Shown here: positions 45,901 through 60,526 of the stretch, piece after piece
Numbering within the stretch: the first letter of the stretch is position 1
Layout of the letters: each line of letters opens with the position of its first letter
Assembly: GCF_031877795.1 (NCBI RefSeq)
Contig: NC_133943.1
Span: 12,765,001-12,829,000 of the forward strand
Reading direction: 5' to 3'
DNA length: 64,000 bases
Source of the DNA: Strix aluco
Lineage: Eukaryota; Chordata; Aves; Strigiformes; Strigidae
Notes under the pieces: generated by a model
The model's input: only the letters and a program-made list of their open reading frames with translations
What the model was told of the DNA's origin: nothing
Databases searched by the model: none
Program-made: the position numbers and the translations under genes

Positions 45901-48900
45901 GCTGTTGGCAACATGAGACGTCGTTCTCCTTTAATGCAGTATGAACACGTTACATCCCTATGGCCACCTGAAATATCAGAGGGCCTTATGACGAACAGGC
46001 TGCTCATGAGCCATGGATGAAGGGCTGCTGCTTTTGCACCGGCTAGTGTAGCCTGTGCTGCGCTAAGTGATCTGCAGCTTTGGTGAAGGGAAAAGCTGGG
46101 GAAAAAAAGTGCTGTTCATTTGCTGCCATTTTTGGGGGAAAGGGAAAATTGCCAAAGGCACTGCAAGACATTTTGAACCACTCCAGCCTTTTGGTAATAT
46201 CTTGCAAAAGCTTACATAAGTTTCCAACTTTATCTGGGACCCTCACGGCCATTCTTTTCCAGCTGCACCAGAGCTGGGCTCAGGAAATCTAAAACAACAC
46301 CTGGAGTGTTAAGAGGATGATAGTGGTTAAAAATTCTTACCTTTTTTAATAGGAAGAAATCTGGACATAAAGGTAATACTTCTTTAGGGAAGAAGAAGGG
46401 AGGAAAACAGGTTTTTCTCCAGAAATGGCCCAAGATTTCTGAATGAAATATTCCAGCAAGTCAGAAAACATCATTGCCTTCTGCTCCAAATGCACCTCTT
46501 TTTTTTTTTTTTAACCCTGCCTGCAATATGTCTGTAAAGAACAAACCAACCTTCCTTCTTGCCCTTCTAAACTTCACACACTTCGTCCTCCGGGGAAAAC
46601 AAAAAGTCTGTGCTATATACATGCACATTGCTCAGGTACCGACATGTTATCATGGCATTAATGAGAGCAAAGTAGAGCAGAGCAGAGGAGTTATTCTTGC
46701 TAGTAGTTCCATTGACTAAGTCTACATTTACATGGTATTTCACAAGCAGATTTGAATCTTTCTGAAGAGGGCACGTAGTTCCGGCTTGTCACTCTGCTAA
46801 CTACTGCCATGCAACTTCTGATCAAGCTCAGGATCCCAGCAGAGCAAGCTTTCATCTGTGTATGAAATACTGCATTGACAGAATTTCAGTTGTACTTTAA
46901 TGCTTGTATGTCAGTACAAAGTGGAATCATTATGAACAATACTTCTCTTATCTGCTTTTATTGCTATTTTGAAGGGGAAGATGGACATAAACTAAAGTAC
47001 TTGAGGATATACCTGGAAGAAAAGGGAAGTCATGACAACTTCCTATTTTGCTATGTAATTTTTAATGTGTATATATTTATTTTATCCTAAAGGCTAGAGA
47101 CTCAAACTGAGAATGGGGCCCCATCTTATAAGGGATACTAGGGGTTCATAGTAAGATTCAGTGCCCAGTCATGACCTAGGCATATTGTTGCATCATTTTT
47201 TATCTGACAGAAAATTCCAGGTTCCTGGAGGTGGTGAAAAAATATTTTAAGTTATGTCATAAGAGCTTTAACACCTCCTATGACTGTTAATGAATGAGGT
47301 CATACAAGGCCTGTTTGGAAAGCAAAGATGTTTCACAAATGAACCACTGAAGCATCCTTCAACTTCTGAAAGTCAAAGGAAATTTCTGAAATGACTCCAG
47401 TGGTTGCTTTGTGATGTGACATTCGCTTCTGTAACTTCTGTGAATGTTAGCTTTGCTGAAGTCATGTTGTAATAAGTGGGACTACAGAATTACCAACCCT
47501 GAGTGCTAAAAATTCAGGAGCTTTGAAATGTGATGATTTCTAGCAACACAGTAGAATGGAGAAAAGAGAGGGACTGTGGACCAGCAAATCCTCCCTGCTG
47601 TTATGTACCAGATAACATTTGAAATAAATATGCCCAGAAGAGGCTAGAGCCCTGCTACCTTTCCGCAGTCCCCAGATACTATCTCCTCCGGGGGGTATTT
47701 TTTAAACAATATTTTCTGTCTTCTGCTGATATTGTATTTAGGATTCAGGGTGGAGCGAGGTTACACTGGTCAGCTGTTCTTTGCAACCACAGTAGCTAGA
47801 AGCTTATTTTAATAAAAAAAGTAAGCTGAGAATTCACTCTCATGGTTATCATGTATGTCTAAGCCTTAAGATTAACTGTCATGTTAAGAAAAGATAAGTC
47901 TCTGTAAAATTGTGAGAGTTATTAATATAATTAGAGAAATAATAAGATTTCTTGGCACTAGTCTAGGAGTAACTAAAACTATGTAATTCAAAATTTTACA
48001 TAGTTTTTCTGTTAAACTACAAAAGGTAAGGTAATCTGTGAGCGGGTTTTGGAACTTTGCCGCACACTCTTAAAAAAAAGCTGAAAGAAAAGCCTTTTTT
48101 TGGCTTTTGTTTTCTATTCCTGATAGAAGACAAATTTGGATTAATGCAAGTTTATACAGAGTTTGTACAGTGGAAAAAGGAATGTTCCATGTTTAAAGAG
48201 AAAACAGTACAAGCATAATCCTTCTGCCTCTAATATAATGGGTGTTTCAGCATAGACATCAGTGAAAACAGCTTTTGTGCCAGTGTTCACAAAAAGTCCT
48301 CTTGGGTACTAAAGCTACAATGCTTAGACAGGAAAACTTACTTCAGAGTTCTCTGAATCTGACCAGGGTGCCTGCAGGAAGGTTGCCCCATGTGTGCAGG
48401 CTTTGGCTGAAACAACCTGGAACCGCTGGACTCAAGGATAGGAAAAACTTCCACCATTTTTACATGTATCATGATCAGACCTGCCTGCCTTCTCAGAGTG
48501 GATCAGGAGACCTAAGTCTATCCTCTGGCTTATTTAGGGAATGAATGCATCTGTTAGGCTTTTGTAAAATATTCTGTGCAACAGAGGTTTGCAAACTGGC
48601 CCACAGTCTGTTCTAAGATGCTTATAAATGAGCTTTTAAAAGAATAATGTAACCACAGTAGTCTAAAATTCTCAACAGACATTTAAAATTCCACTGGAAA
48701 ATTTGAAGAAATATGAAACCCAGTTTTCAATATCCATTTGAGTCATATATCATGGAATTTCAAGGACAGAAAACTAATACATTCTGTTCTCTCTGTGTAG
48801 TTAGTTTCATACAGTTAATCATGCAGCAAACCACCAGGGAGACCAGCAACACATGAGTTTAAGTTGGAAGTATGCAACAGAATTCACGTTCCTTAACTTT

Positions 48901-51900
48901 GTCCATTAAAAAGGTGTTCAGAGTAGATCTGAACTCTAATAGGGAGCATACAAATATTTCAATAATTTCTCAATGTATTTCCTTGTAAAGTAAAAAAAAA
49001 TAGAAGCCCAAAAAGTTATTTTTAGTGTCACTTTCAGTGCAAAAACACTTGTTCTGTAGTACTGCATTGTGCTGTAGTGTTGTATTACATTTTTCTACTT
49101 TTTAAAATTATTGTCCCTGAATAATTTTCCTTTATTACAGAGTTATTAATTGTAGCCATAAAACGGGGGATCCAATTTTTTCTTCTCCTCTCAAAAGTAC
49201 CATTTTTCTTTGTCAATTTTTAAACTGCTGAACTGTCCTTGTTGCAATGTTTATGAAGTGAATCTGTTGACTGAATTTATCTTGTTTTTATTTGAAAGGG
49301 GGAAGTCTTTAAAAAATTTCTTTTACCAGTAATATGATATCTGCAGCCAAAAATAATTAAACAGGCAGAGGAAAGAGACATAAGAAAGAGTCTTTGGATT
49401 TTAACTGTATTTTGTCTGTCTCATTCCCAGCTGCATTGCCATACAGACTGTTACAAGATTAATGGGAATTAGATACTTAACCACAGCAGTTCATCTCCGT
49501 TTCTCGCCACCACACATTTCTTAACGAAAACTTTGCAGAAGGCTTCTTGTTCAAGATACAGGGGCAGGTGTGGGTGCTGATATGCCAGCTGTAAGAATGG
49601 AATAATAATGACAATCTGAAGTTGCATCTCTGTATGGTCCCTGTCCTGACCTTTCCCAGTGTTTGCCACCTCCACTCCTGCCCGGGAATGCATTGTTTCT
49701 GTTCATGCCAGCTGATGGCAGTTTTGTACTGGGTGCAAGTGACTCAGTTGCTGGTTGTAGCCCCCTGCTCTGCTGCTTTTCCCCATTGCGTGATGTACGG
49801 CCTGTGGCTTTCATTTCATTTTGTGCCCAAAAAATTCACTACCTCCTTTGCACATAGGTTACACAAATACAGAGACAGGCACATGGACAGTCTCTGTGGT
49901 CACAAGAATGCAGCAATGGCAGGTTTTTGAGCCCATATGGACACACACAGAACCTTGATCTCTGACTCAGTTTCGGATCCTGTAGAAGTTACTCTTTTGC
50001 TGGTAGATTTTGTTGTATCATGTAACATTTTTATAACTAGTTCATGGTTTAACAGTTCTGATCTCCCCTTAGGTTTCTAATTAAGGAAAAAAAAAAAAAG
50101 GTAAAATAGGAAGCAAAGAATAAGAATGTATGGTCCAGATCAGTCCAAAGGCCAGCTGAGCTCCATATCCTGTCGCAAACAGTATCAGAGAACACAGGGA
50201 AGACCTTTACCTTAGTTAAAACCAAGCACATATTGGTACATAAAGAGGTTTTTTCCATATTCAGCCACTGACTGATCCATATGCCATCCAGAATCGCACT
50301 CAACAGTGTTACATATACAGATGCTAGAATGGTAGAAATGACAGAAATGTGACTGGAAATAAAGAAACAAAAGAATGTAATTTTTTTTTAAAGTATTGCT
50401 TCTAAAAATTCTGAGAAAATGTGGATTTTATTTCCAATTTCAAACTTGAAAGATCTGAACATCTACCTGACCCCAAACACTGTGGCAGGGGAAGAAACAG
50501 GAGGATAGTTCCACTGCAGTGTCCTGAGTCTTTGTGACTACATACAGCAGAAGACACATCAAAGCACATTGCAATGCCTTGACTCAAGACTTAACAGCAA
50601 TGGGACTAAGAGACATTGTCACACACCCCAGTGTTGTTTTTACTGCTATTGTTCTTCAGTTTCTTCAAAAAGCTACTTTCAGGCGATACAACACCAACCA
50701 ACCAGCTAAGAAGGTGAATACTGAACCAGCTGGTACAGCCCCTGTGTTCAGATGCAAGGAAGAGAGAAGGAAGGTGAAGACATTAGGATCAAGCTGCTTC
50801 ATCCAAGGAGCAGGTCTCTACTGCCTGGGCTGCACAGATGCAGAAAGGTGAGGAGCAGAGAGAGTGATCACTGTCCTTCAGTTCTTACTGCCTGCGAGCA
50901 ACGTAACTGGACTGGGGCACAGAGGAAGCAAAACAGGAAAGGAGGTGACTGCTTACATTTCTTTTCGAGCAAGGCAAAAGCAGACACACAGCTTTTCATG
51001 TCATTACGGGGTGTCTTTTGAGATTTTGGGTGTGAACTTACCTACTGTTCAGGGGAGATTACTGGTTGGTCAATAACTGTCATTCCACAAACAATTTAGG
51101 TGTCGAAGTGAGGAGAAAGCTGTGCATGAGGGAACTTCCACTGAGTACTTTCCCAAAAGAATGATGAAACTGCTTGCATGGAGTGAACACATTTGTTTCT
51201 ACTTACCATCATGCCATGGAGTATGAGGATGTGTCTGGAGTTGCTCATATTGGGAATTGTGCTCTCTTGCTCCTCCCTTGGCTCTGACATCATCCTGAGT
51301 AAATGCACCAAAACAGGTCCATAGAAAAAGCGTCTGACACACAGATGAAGTCATTGACCTGTGTCAGTAAATTCCTGGACTTGAGCAGGAATGACATCTC
51401 TTTTAAGTTTGTCTGAGGAGACACAGAAAAAAAAAAAAAGAAAAGGAAATGCTTCACACTTAAAATGTTCATGGATTTGTACTTAGGGTTGGTTTTTGCC
51501 AAAAATGTAACCCACTGCCTTTTTTTGGTGATCCTATACACAGGGGTCTTCAGAGTTTTGAGCAGACTATCAATACTCAATTCAAGTTAAAATTCACTGC
51601 TTTTTGCACATATGAGAGCTCATTTGATCCTGTGCTATAACAGGAGAGTCTGTACTGAATTCGGCTCTCATTATAGGCAGAAAGTATGAAGGTAACAAAA
51701 CCAGGACCTTCTAGATTGCGGTGAGAAGAGGATGCTACCCTGTTAAGTAAATCAATAACCCCTGCAGCTATCACACAGTGATGGTTGACTCTCTTGTGTC
51801 ACTTCTTAGCTCTGCTCTTCCCTGAAGCTTAACAGTGGTTTTTGAGGGGGACAGTCCTCTCTATCTAGCTGAAGAATGAATGAACAGGATGGAAATTAAA

Positions 51901-54900
51901 CCTAGTTTCCAACCCCACAGTGCAGGCATAAAAATTCATTGGCCCCCAGATTCCACTTGACTTTATAAGCTATTTGAGCCAAAAGTGCATCACTCCATTT
52001 TTAACTTTACATCTTTAATTGGCTTTTTCTGTAGCCTCTTTCTATAGGCAAAATCCCCTAGGACACCCCTCAGAGTACCCAAAACAAAAATTCAATTCCT
52101 CTGTGCAAAGCTAAGTGAAGTTACACAATAGGTATTGACGTAATGAGTGCACCATGGAGTTTCTTCCTATCTCCACCAAACCTTTCCCTGCACTAGAAAG
52201 TCAATCAAATGTGGGTTCCAGCCACAAATGACATTACTTCCTTTCCGTGGTAATAGCACTGCAAGGAACACCATATGAAAACAGTACACCTCATATTCAC
52301 TGTTTATTTCTCTGACTTCTGTTGTCTGAGCAAAGCATGTGCTTACACTTATGACTTTCCACAAAGTAAATTCCTCTAATATTGTGAGGCAAAGCTGTAC
52401 TATCTTCCAATTAGTTATGGAATTTCTAAGGCAAGTGAGAAATATCAGGAGAAAGCCCTGCATTGCGGAATCTCTCTCATGAGCACACACCTGACTGCCT
52501 CAGAAGTTAAACACTGATATTCCTATGCAATGCTTGTTTGTATATGTAATAATAATATCAGTTTTAGATGTTCTGTTTCAATTCCCTCCACCTAAACTTA
52601 ACACCTGAGAGTAAGAATCACGTCAGAGAGCCTTAGTCTGACAATCATAACAATAAATCCCTTTGTCAAAGGAACTGTTGTTTGCCCAAAGCAAACAAGA
52701 CGTCAATCATATTTAGAGAGTTCAGCAGGAAAGCACTTTTACCACAGAATGCAGTTTAGCGTAGGTAGATAGATTGGATGGAACAGAAATTTTGCAGTAG
52801 AACAATATATAGCAAATAGTATCCTTCATATGTTAACTGCTACCTTCTGCCTTTTTTTTTTTTCAACCAGCTGAATTTAATGAACATACTACTTAACTAG
52901 TGTGAGCATCCTACTGGAAGGACACTTCCATCTGGACCTGCAGGGAACTTCATGCTGGCTGAAAGGGCCAGCCACATCACAGGTTGTGGTCCACATCATG
53001 AGCCTGGCTCCATGAGCCAGCTGGCAGAAACACCACAGACACAGGATGTGGTATAAGGACAGGCATACTCCTGGAGTCACCACACAGCTTTCCACAGAAG
53101 TCAACTCTGCAACAGTGTGTGTTGTTTTAAGAAAACAGGAACCTTCCAAACAGAGTTATAAATAACTAAGGGCAAAGTTTATTCACAACTGCTAGATGGG
53201 AGATGACTGGGCACAGCCATGGGTTTGAGAACAGTCATCAGAGCTAAAATCCCTAGCAGTCATGAATTTCCATTGTGACAATACTATAATTACCATTTCA
53301 TTATAGGGGACTACACTTGCATTGCTCTTTCCTTACAGTTAATTGTTCATGAAAACGAAAAAAGAAAAATGAGGAGAAAAGAACCCCAGAAACATTACAT
53401 TATCTTACGCACAAATGTCTCTTGAATGCCTGTGACTGAGCAGGTGAGATAGAACTTCATTAACTTGCGCTGCAGCTTTATTTACATATAACAAATCTAT
53501 GGAAAAGTAAAGATGCATAGAGGAACACAGATTCTACTAAATAGCCTTGATTTTTGTCAAGACAGTGAGGGTTACATTATCTCACACTGCACTGCTGTTA
53601 TACATTGTGTCTGCATTCATAGGTGAGCCAGAGACATCTTTGTTGAGAAAGGTCCTGTTTGACATGTTCAGTAGTGCTCAGGTTTTTGCTATGACTTCAG
53701 TCACAATTCCTGGCAAGCAAGGCAGAAATGTAGTAGAAAAGGCATGGGTACATTTCCATTAACAGCACACATAAAACCATATGATGTGGACAAGACATCA
53801 GTAGATAACATGGTGTATAGTTGTATGTAGGTTACGTCTGTTATCACTATTCATTGTTCAAATACTTACCCACTTTGCCTCCATTTCTCATTTTATATTA
53901 AAAAAAAAAAAAGCATTACTAGTGTTGAAATCCAGCAGAATGCAAAGAAATTCGATATTCCTCACAAACAACTTCAGCATATCTGCATTTGGGAAGGAAA
54001 AGTCAAAGCCACTCCTCTTAAAAGAACCAATTTTTTCAGTTGAAAGGGGAATCCTGGTCAAAGTTAAAGGAAAAAACAAATCCCCTTTGCTTAAATTTAG
54101 GAAACTGTGATAAAAGATCCTCTCTATAGGAGAAGGCATTGTGTCCATCACTCAGTGTGAAGTTGAAACATCTGGCAGCTCCCCTTCCCTGTCACTGTCT
54201 TTTGTTTGGAGGTTTAGGCCCGTCCCACAACCATGTGGGACGGTTCCTGCATCTGAGATATAACAGAAACCCCAGGATGGCGCAAGGCTCTACCAGTAAC
54301 ATTGGGTAGCCTTTGACCTCTACTACTAGCTTCAGACCAGAGACTACCTCCTACCCAGTCCTGGCATAAAATCTCAAGTTCCTGTTGACCTTGGTCTTGA
54401 CAAAAGCCATCCCAGCTGGTGCTACTGCCTCTCTTTGATGTAGCTACTTGGTTGTTATGAATCAAAGACTCTTCCTCTCATGTCGGCCCAGGTGGCAGAA
54501 ACTGCCACTTGCAGAAAAGGAAACAAAAGACCAGAATCTTACATGAGATGAACACGCACAGTGGTACTGCAGAGCTGTGCCACCATGACTCCCACAGGAT
54601 GAGAATCTGACCTGAAATCCCTGTAGGATTTCACTGGTATTGCTCACTGGCTGGAGCACATGGACAGGGCAGAAGAATGGGTAATATCCCATTAAATAGT
54701 TTAAACTTCCCAGTGATGCTCAGGCTGTTGTGTTTTGCAAGTTTCTAGCAACCACCATTATCAGCAGGGTGGATATACTAGTATCCATGAGAATTCTGTT
54801 CTTTATAAATGCTTGTGCTACGCAAAAAGGAACAAGGTGCTAAAATTTGTTTAAATCAGTTTAGATTTGGGCAGCTTTGTGGGAGTTGAAATGGCCATAC

Positions 54901-54950
54901 AGAGATAAGAAGGTCTTTAGATTTCTTTGGAATCCGTTTAAAGTCTAACT
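39970..54950. other. Long upstream intergenic region, no gene supported
   Basis: About 15 kb on either strand shows no recognisable exon, RNA gene or intact transposon. Small structures include a GATGCAATGC-type short tandem (about 44298-44324), a GTAGGT-rich run (44836-44876) and a 12-bp direct repeat (45784-45807). In mammals a large gene-poor interval also lies upstream of IL12B and carries distal enhancers. Whether any enhancer lies here cannot be seen from sequence alone. Confidence 0.5.
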
Positions 54951-55031
54951 ATAATTATTTGGAAAACATCAGGCACTCAGCAAGTTGTCTTGATAGATTT
55001 GAGTGGGGGCAGGGTGGGAAAGGTGAGGGGA

Positions 55032-55257
<226 letters not shown>

Positions 55258-55299
55258 TAGAAGTATTTAAAGTAAAATTTCAAAATCTGTTTTTGGGGA

Positions 55300-57437
55300 A
55301 TCTTAGTGTTAGGGACTTTTAAAAAAACATTCTAATAAAAAGCACTCTAAGTCCATTTTTCCTGTGGATCCAGCCTCTCTTGATTAGTTTTGATTAAAAA
55401 TTTTTCCCAGATTTTTGGGATTCTTCCCAGATTTTTTTCTCCGTACTGATGACATTTTATGGTAATGGAACATTTGGTAAAAAAGAAAACTCCATTTTCC
55501 TTCACAATTTCACTGAAAATAATCCACTTTGAGTTTCAGCAACATTTTCTCTATCTAAGATTGAAATTTTTTGTTTACTAAAATTGTTTGGAGTGCTCCT
55601 TTTTTTTTGTACAAACCTGTTAAAGATGAGTATTGTGGTGAAACCATAGAGGGAGAGAGGAAGGCCAGGAGCAGGGCATTTCCCAAGTAACTCAAACATT
55701 TTCTTAGTAAGAAACAGCTGAATGATGTCTTTGACTTGGAAGTGTAAAAGGTGGCAGTAACAAACACGTGTTGCTGCACAAAGGCTGGAGGGTAGGACTG
55801 GAGCATGGGCGAGTGATGGCCCCATCCCCACTGGCCACCACGAGGGGCCTGCACGGGGTCTGTGTGGTGCACAGAGGCGTGGATTTGTTTGCATGAGACC
55901 CCCTCGCCAGCACTGCTCTCCGGGTACCGCCTCGCACCGCACCAGCAGGACTCCATCCTCCCTGTTTCTGTTCTCTCAGTGCAGAAGACATAAGACCCCC
56001 CAGCACAGTTGCAATCACTTCCCATCTGTATCGCTACAGACCTAATAAGGACTTTGGGATTTCCTGGCAGGAAACATCAAGACATTCTGGGAGAAGCCAC
56101 TGCTTCTTTCTCACTAGGCCCATTGGTTTAGTCAGAGCAAGCACAGATTTTACATTTTTTCCTGATCTTTTTGCACAGGCTAGAAATTACTTTGGCTGAC
56201 ATATTTTCAATGAATGCCCAGAAGAAGCCCTCAGACTTTCCTTTTTTTCCATGTTTTTTTCTCATTGACTGGCCATTTTCATGGTGCAGAGTATTCCACC
56301 AGTCTATATGAAAACATCAACGTAATGACAGAATGAAATGCCAGTTCCTCAGATTCATTTTATCTTTCTTGGAAACTTTTGTCTTTCAAGAAGTTGGCCA
56401 TTTTCACTGAGAGTGAGTTCTCTGCCTCAGAAAGTAAAGGAAATATTTTCCTTACAAAGAGTTATATCAAGCCCAACAAAGCTGAAGCGTGTCAAAGAAA
56501 AACAAGCAAACAGACTAACTAATGAAACAAACAACAGAGAGAACAAGTCTAAGGAGGCGCTCACTGCGGAAGCAGACAGCAACACTGGCTGGATGTGGGT
56601 GTCCCATGTGCATCATCTCAGGGTGCAGCACTACAGTGGTATCCTTCATATGCTTCAGCTACTAAGCAGGGACCACAGCCTCCCCCTTTGCAGGATGAGA
56701 AAAAAGTCACTATTTTGAAACAACATTCAGTACATTTCATCTCTGTCCACAGAGACTACCATGAGCATTCACTGCAAAATCCTCCAGGAGCATAGTACAG
56801 GTTTGTGCTGCTCATGTCCATTTTCTCACCCACCACAAGATAAAAGAGCTTCAGATTAAAACCAGCCATTCAGGACCACCTGTGTATTATTTGAAGTCAT
56901 TGCAATGTACTGAACATCATTTCAAAATAGTGACTTTTTCTGATGCATTCACAATTTCTTCCCCTCAACAGTTCTGATTTTCAGTTTTGAAATACTAAGC
57001 CAGTTTTGTTACGTTAAAAACTGCTGTTTCCTTCTGAGAGCAGCCAGAGGTGGAGTACACAGTCACTAATTTGCATAGCCTCCTCAGCTTTAGCAAACCT
57101 TCCAGTTGCTGACTGGTTATCTAGGGATGTGATAATCAGCTCCAGTCAAAACAACTCTGTGGTTTAATTTACATATTAGGGGAAATAAAACAATACAATG
57201 AGTCAGAAGTGGAGCTCTATTATGTAATAAAGTAGTAAGCCTTTCAAAGAAGACGTTAAGTCTGTATTCGCTGTAGTACTTCCCCCAGAACTGTCTGTAA
57301 GACCTAACTTGACCTCAAAACCCAGAAGCCTGAAACTGGCTCCTTGTTGTCACAGAAAGTGAGCTGTCGTAGCAGTCATATGAAGATATCAAGTATCAAG
57401 AGCGCCACAATCATTACACTTATCAGCAAAGTGGTGG

Positions 57438-57438
<1 letters not shown>
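55300..57438. other. Intergenic DNA with a GC-richer patch
   Basis: No gene identified. A patch at about 55780-56030 is richer in CpG than its surroundings, and all three minus-strand frames are open for over 100 codons there. No domain was recognised in any of them. Confidence 0.4.
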
Positions 57439-57439
<1 letters not shown>

Positions 57440-57474
<35 letters not shown>

Positions 57475-57486
57475 TGTGTGCGCGCA
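57440..57486. repeat. AC/GT microsatellite with self-complementary centre
   Basis: Sixteen AC units turn into GT units and then GCGCGCAC. The 18 bp at 57463-57480 are a perfect palindrome. Alternating purine-pyrimidine sequence of this kind favours Z-DNA or cruciform structure. Confidence 0.95.
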
Positions 57487-60400
57487 CAGATTTTCCCCTC
57501 CCCTCCAATATTTCTGATCAAGTTCATGCGATGCAAACTCCCAAATTAAAAGAAGAGCTCAAAGAAACTTGGAAATTCTCACCCTGAACTGTTCCTCCTC
57601 TGATATACCTTCCACGACTTTCTCACAGAGAAACGGACATTTTGTTGTATGGGAAAAAGTATGAGAAATTCGCCCGGTTTTCTTACTGGAGTCAATGGTG
57701 TTTCTACTTCCAAATCATCTCCAGGGCCAGAACTAACAGGTCTGTAGAAGATCATATCCCAAGAGCATGAAAACTGAGCCATGGATACTGCTGTCACTGT
57801 GGGCCAGCTGATGGAGTGAAGGATATCTCCATGTAGCTACCAGCTGGAGGATAGAAAGAAAAAAATGTCAAGACCTTTAGATCCAGTGAATAAAGGGAAG
57901 GAAACATATTTGCTTAGGACAGGAGGGTCATCTGATCCAGTGAAATATGAAGACCAGACAACCTGTTATTTCAGTGATTAGTATCTTCAAAATTCCTCTG
58001 GCAGGGTAGTGTGCCTGCCTGCAAGTTGTTGGAGAAGCGTTTACCTGTCTCTAAGCACAGCCTGCAAACTTCTTTTCTCTGTACATCAGGGAATGAACCT
58101 GTAAGCTCTGATGCAAACTCATGTGCTGAAACTCAGCAGTGCTACCAAGTTGTCATTATCTCCTGCCGGTGGAATAGGGTTCTCTGGCATGTGACTTGTA
58201 TCTCTTTAGTGGGTCTGAAGGCCAAACTCAAAATTCAGTGGAAAAACTAAACACTGCAGAAGAAAAAAACCTTATGTATTATTTTAAAACAACATTGAAA
58301 CCCAAGAACCTCCTGGCAATGTAAATAAAGAGATATCATCTTTAAGGCATGGAACATGCACTAATTCTCTTTGACCATACCAATATTTTGTGCATATCTT
58401 GTCCTGCTGGCCATTTGATCAGTTGCTCTTTAGAGTTTTAATTACCATATTCTACATAGAAAAATCTCTTGTACTGTGAAAAGTCAGTGTCATCATTAAA
58501 ATTAATGATAAAGAAGTTGATTTTCTTCATTTTCTGAGGAGAACTTTCCAAATATCAATTGCTAATGTTTTTCTTTGACATAAAATCCTACCACATTATA
58601 ATCAACCAATCAATTCTTGTGTCACATATTTTTCATGTCAATACACAGTCCTGCAACTGTGAATAGTGACTTTACACTGACTCTTTTGGAGTCAGGATTT
58701 GGCTAGTGGTTTCTAGGTGGTTAACAACTGAAGTTATATATCTGCTCTATTTAATTAACAGAATATTTAACTGAGAATGAAAAAAACTTGTGTTCATTTC
58801 ACTGGATCAGGATTTCATTCCTGGTATTTACAGATGTGACTTGTGAAATGGCAGTAGGAATTAAAGAATTTCTGATTGCTCAGTGGAGATTAAGTAGAAA
58901 CAAGGAGAATTTTAATTTCATACTACAGGTGTTGCCAAATAAGAAGAAACACTAAACAGACACATTTCAAAAATACTAATCAGTGCTTAGCTTTTGGCAA
59001 AATAAAACATTGGAATAAACTGTGAAGATTATTTTTTCAGTAGAATTTCTGCTTTGACAGAAGAGTACAGATCCTCTGATACAAGTTTCTTATGCAGCAC
59101 TTACATCAGCTGTGGAGGTGTTTGATTTTTGTCCCCTCCCATATCCACACCACTGCCTTCAAATGGAAGTTATTCTTTCGGGCTTTTACATATATCTTAG
59201 TAATTGACTTCTGATTTCAGTAATTTTTTTGTGGCTGTTCTCTCAGTACTTTTCAGTACTTACAAAAAACAAAACCAAACTGGAAATACAGAAGTCCTAC
59301 CATGTCCTGTCACATTGACACTGTATAGGTCATCAGGAGCTTTTGGACATCCACAAATGAGGTAAAGACACACATGGTGAGAGCTAGGGAGGGCCATCAT
59401 CTGTGTAAGTAGGATGAGATATGACACATAATTTGAATATGTTTTGTCCCTGTTTGCTGTCAGTGGAGTCCCACTGACTGCCAGAAGGCCCAAGTCCCTC
59501 TGTTTCTGCCAAAAACCTGCTCTAACAACTGTGGACCATGGTTGGCATCATCCCCTCTCAGCCTTCTGCCCCATACTCTCCACCCTGTCCCTATCCTCTC
59601 TCCTCCACAGTGTCCAGTTGCCTTCCTTACCTGATAGCTCTTATTACTCACTCTCCTCCACATCCTTCTCATCACAGACAAGCTGAGTGTCATTCTGCAG
59701 ACTTACTGCTGAATTTATGAAATTGCCAACCACATTGAGTCTCTTATCCCTTTTCATTCCCTCATGCTCAGTTCCCTCAAGTGCATTTCAGAAGAACCTC
59801 TTCTGCTTTGAAGGTAATAAAGTTGCATGAAATATTTGACTTGAATCATGTATGTTGACTAGAGATTACACATTCCAGTTTGCATTTTACACTCAACTTT
59901 AATCTCTCTTGTGTTTAATTCTAGGCTTTGGTTCACGCCCTTTTTTATCAAGGAATCATCTGCAGTGTTTAAACCAGATCCTGAATTCTCAAAGCTCAGT
60001 GATTTTCAAAAAAGCCCAACACAAAATGCAGTTTATTTGAACTTTGTGAACATTTTCACTAAACCCAAACCTCATTAACATTTTTGAGACCTCTGCTGGC
60101 ATCAGACTTCTGTAATCAGAAACTTCAAATGTATTTGTGACATTCAAATGAGGTAACTAACGTATTTTCCAATGTGACTACAAGTCTCACTTCTGGTGTG
60201 CCAACAAAGTCTGTATGACCAATGCAAGTATGCAATGACATAAGATGATATCAAAACCAAATCTTGCCAATGGTTTTTACAAAAAGATCTGATTATGGGA
60301 ACTGAAGAATTGTTCAAGCTGAAAGCTTGGCCAGCTTCAGAACAAAAGAACTAATGCAAATTGAGCTGGTCTAACAAAAATCAGGAACCTGTCCTGAAGA

Positions 60401-60526
60401 AGTTAATTCACTTTGGACAACCCTGCAAAGGGCACACAGTCAGTAGTCTGTACTAAGCCTTACACTGATGTCTGCATCACAGTGCTTTTTCTTTCACTAC
60501 TCAGTGACATAAGGGCTCCCTGTTAA
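57487..60526. other. Intergenic DNA, nothing recognised
   Basis: No exon, RNA gene or repeat family was identified on either strand. A GC-richer stretch near 59440-59720 has overlapping open frames in opposite directions without domain signals. Confidence 0.5.

Noticed and set aside
50402-51311. Cluster of 60-105-codon frames on both strands
   Set aside because: No domain, no consistent splice signals and mutual overlap on opposite strands.
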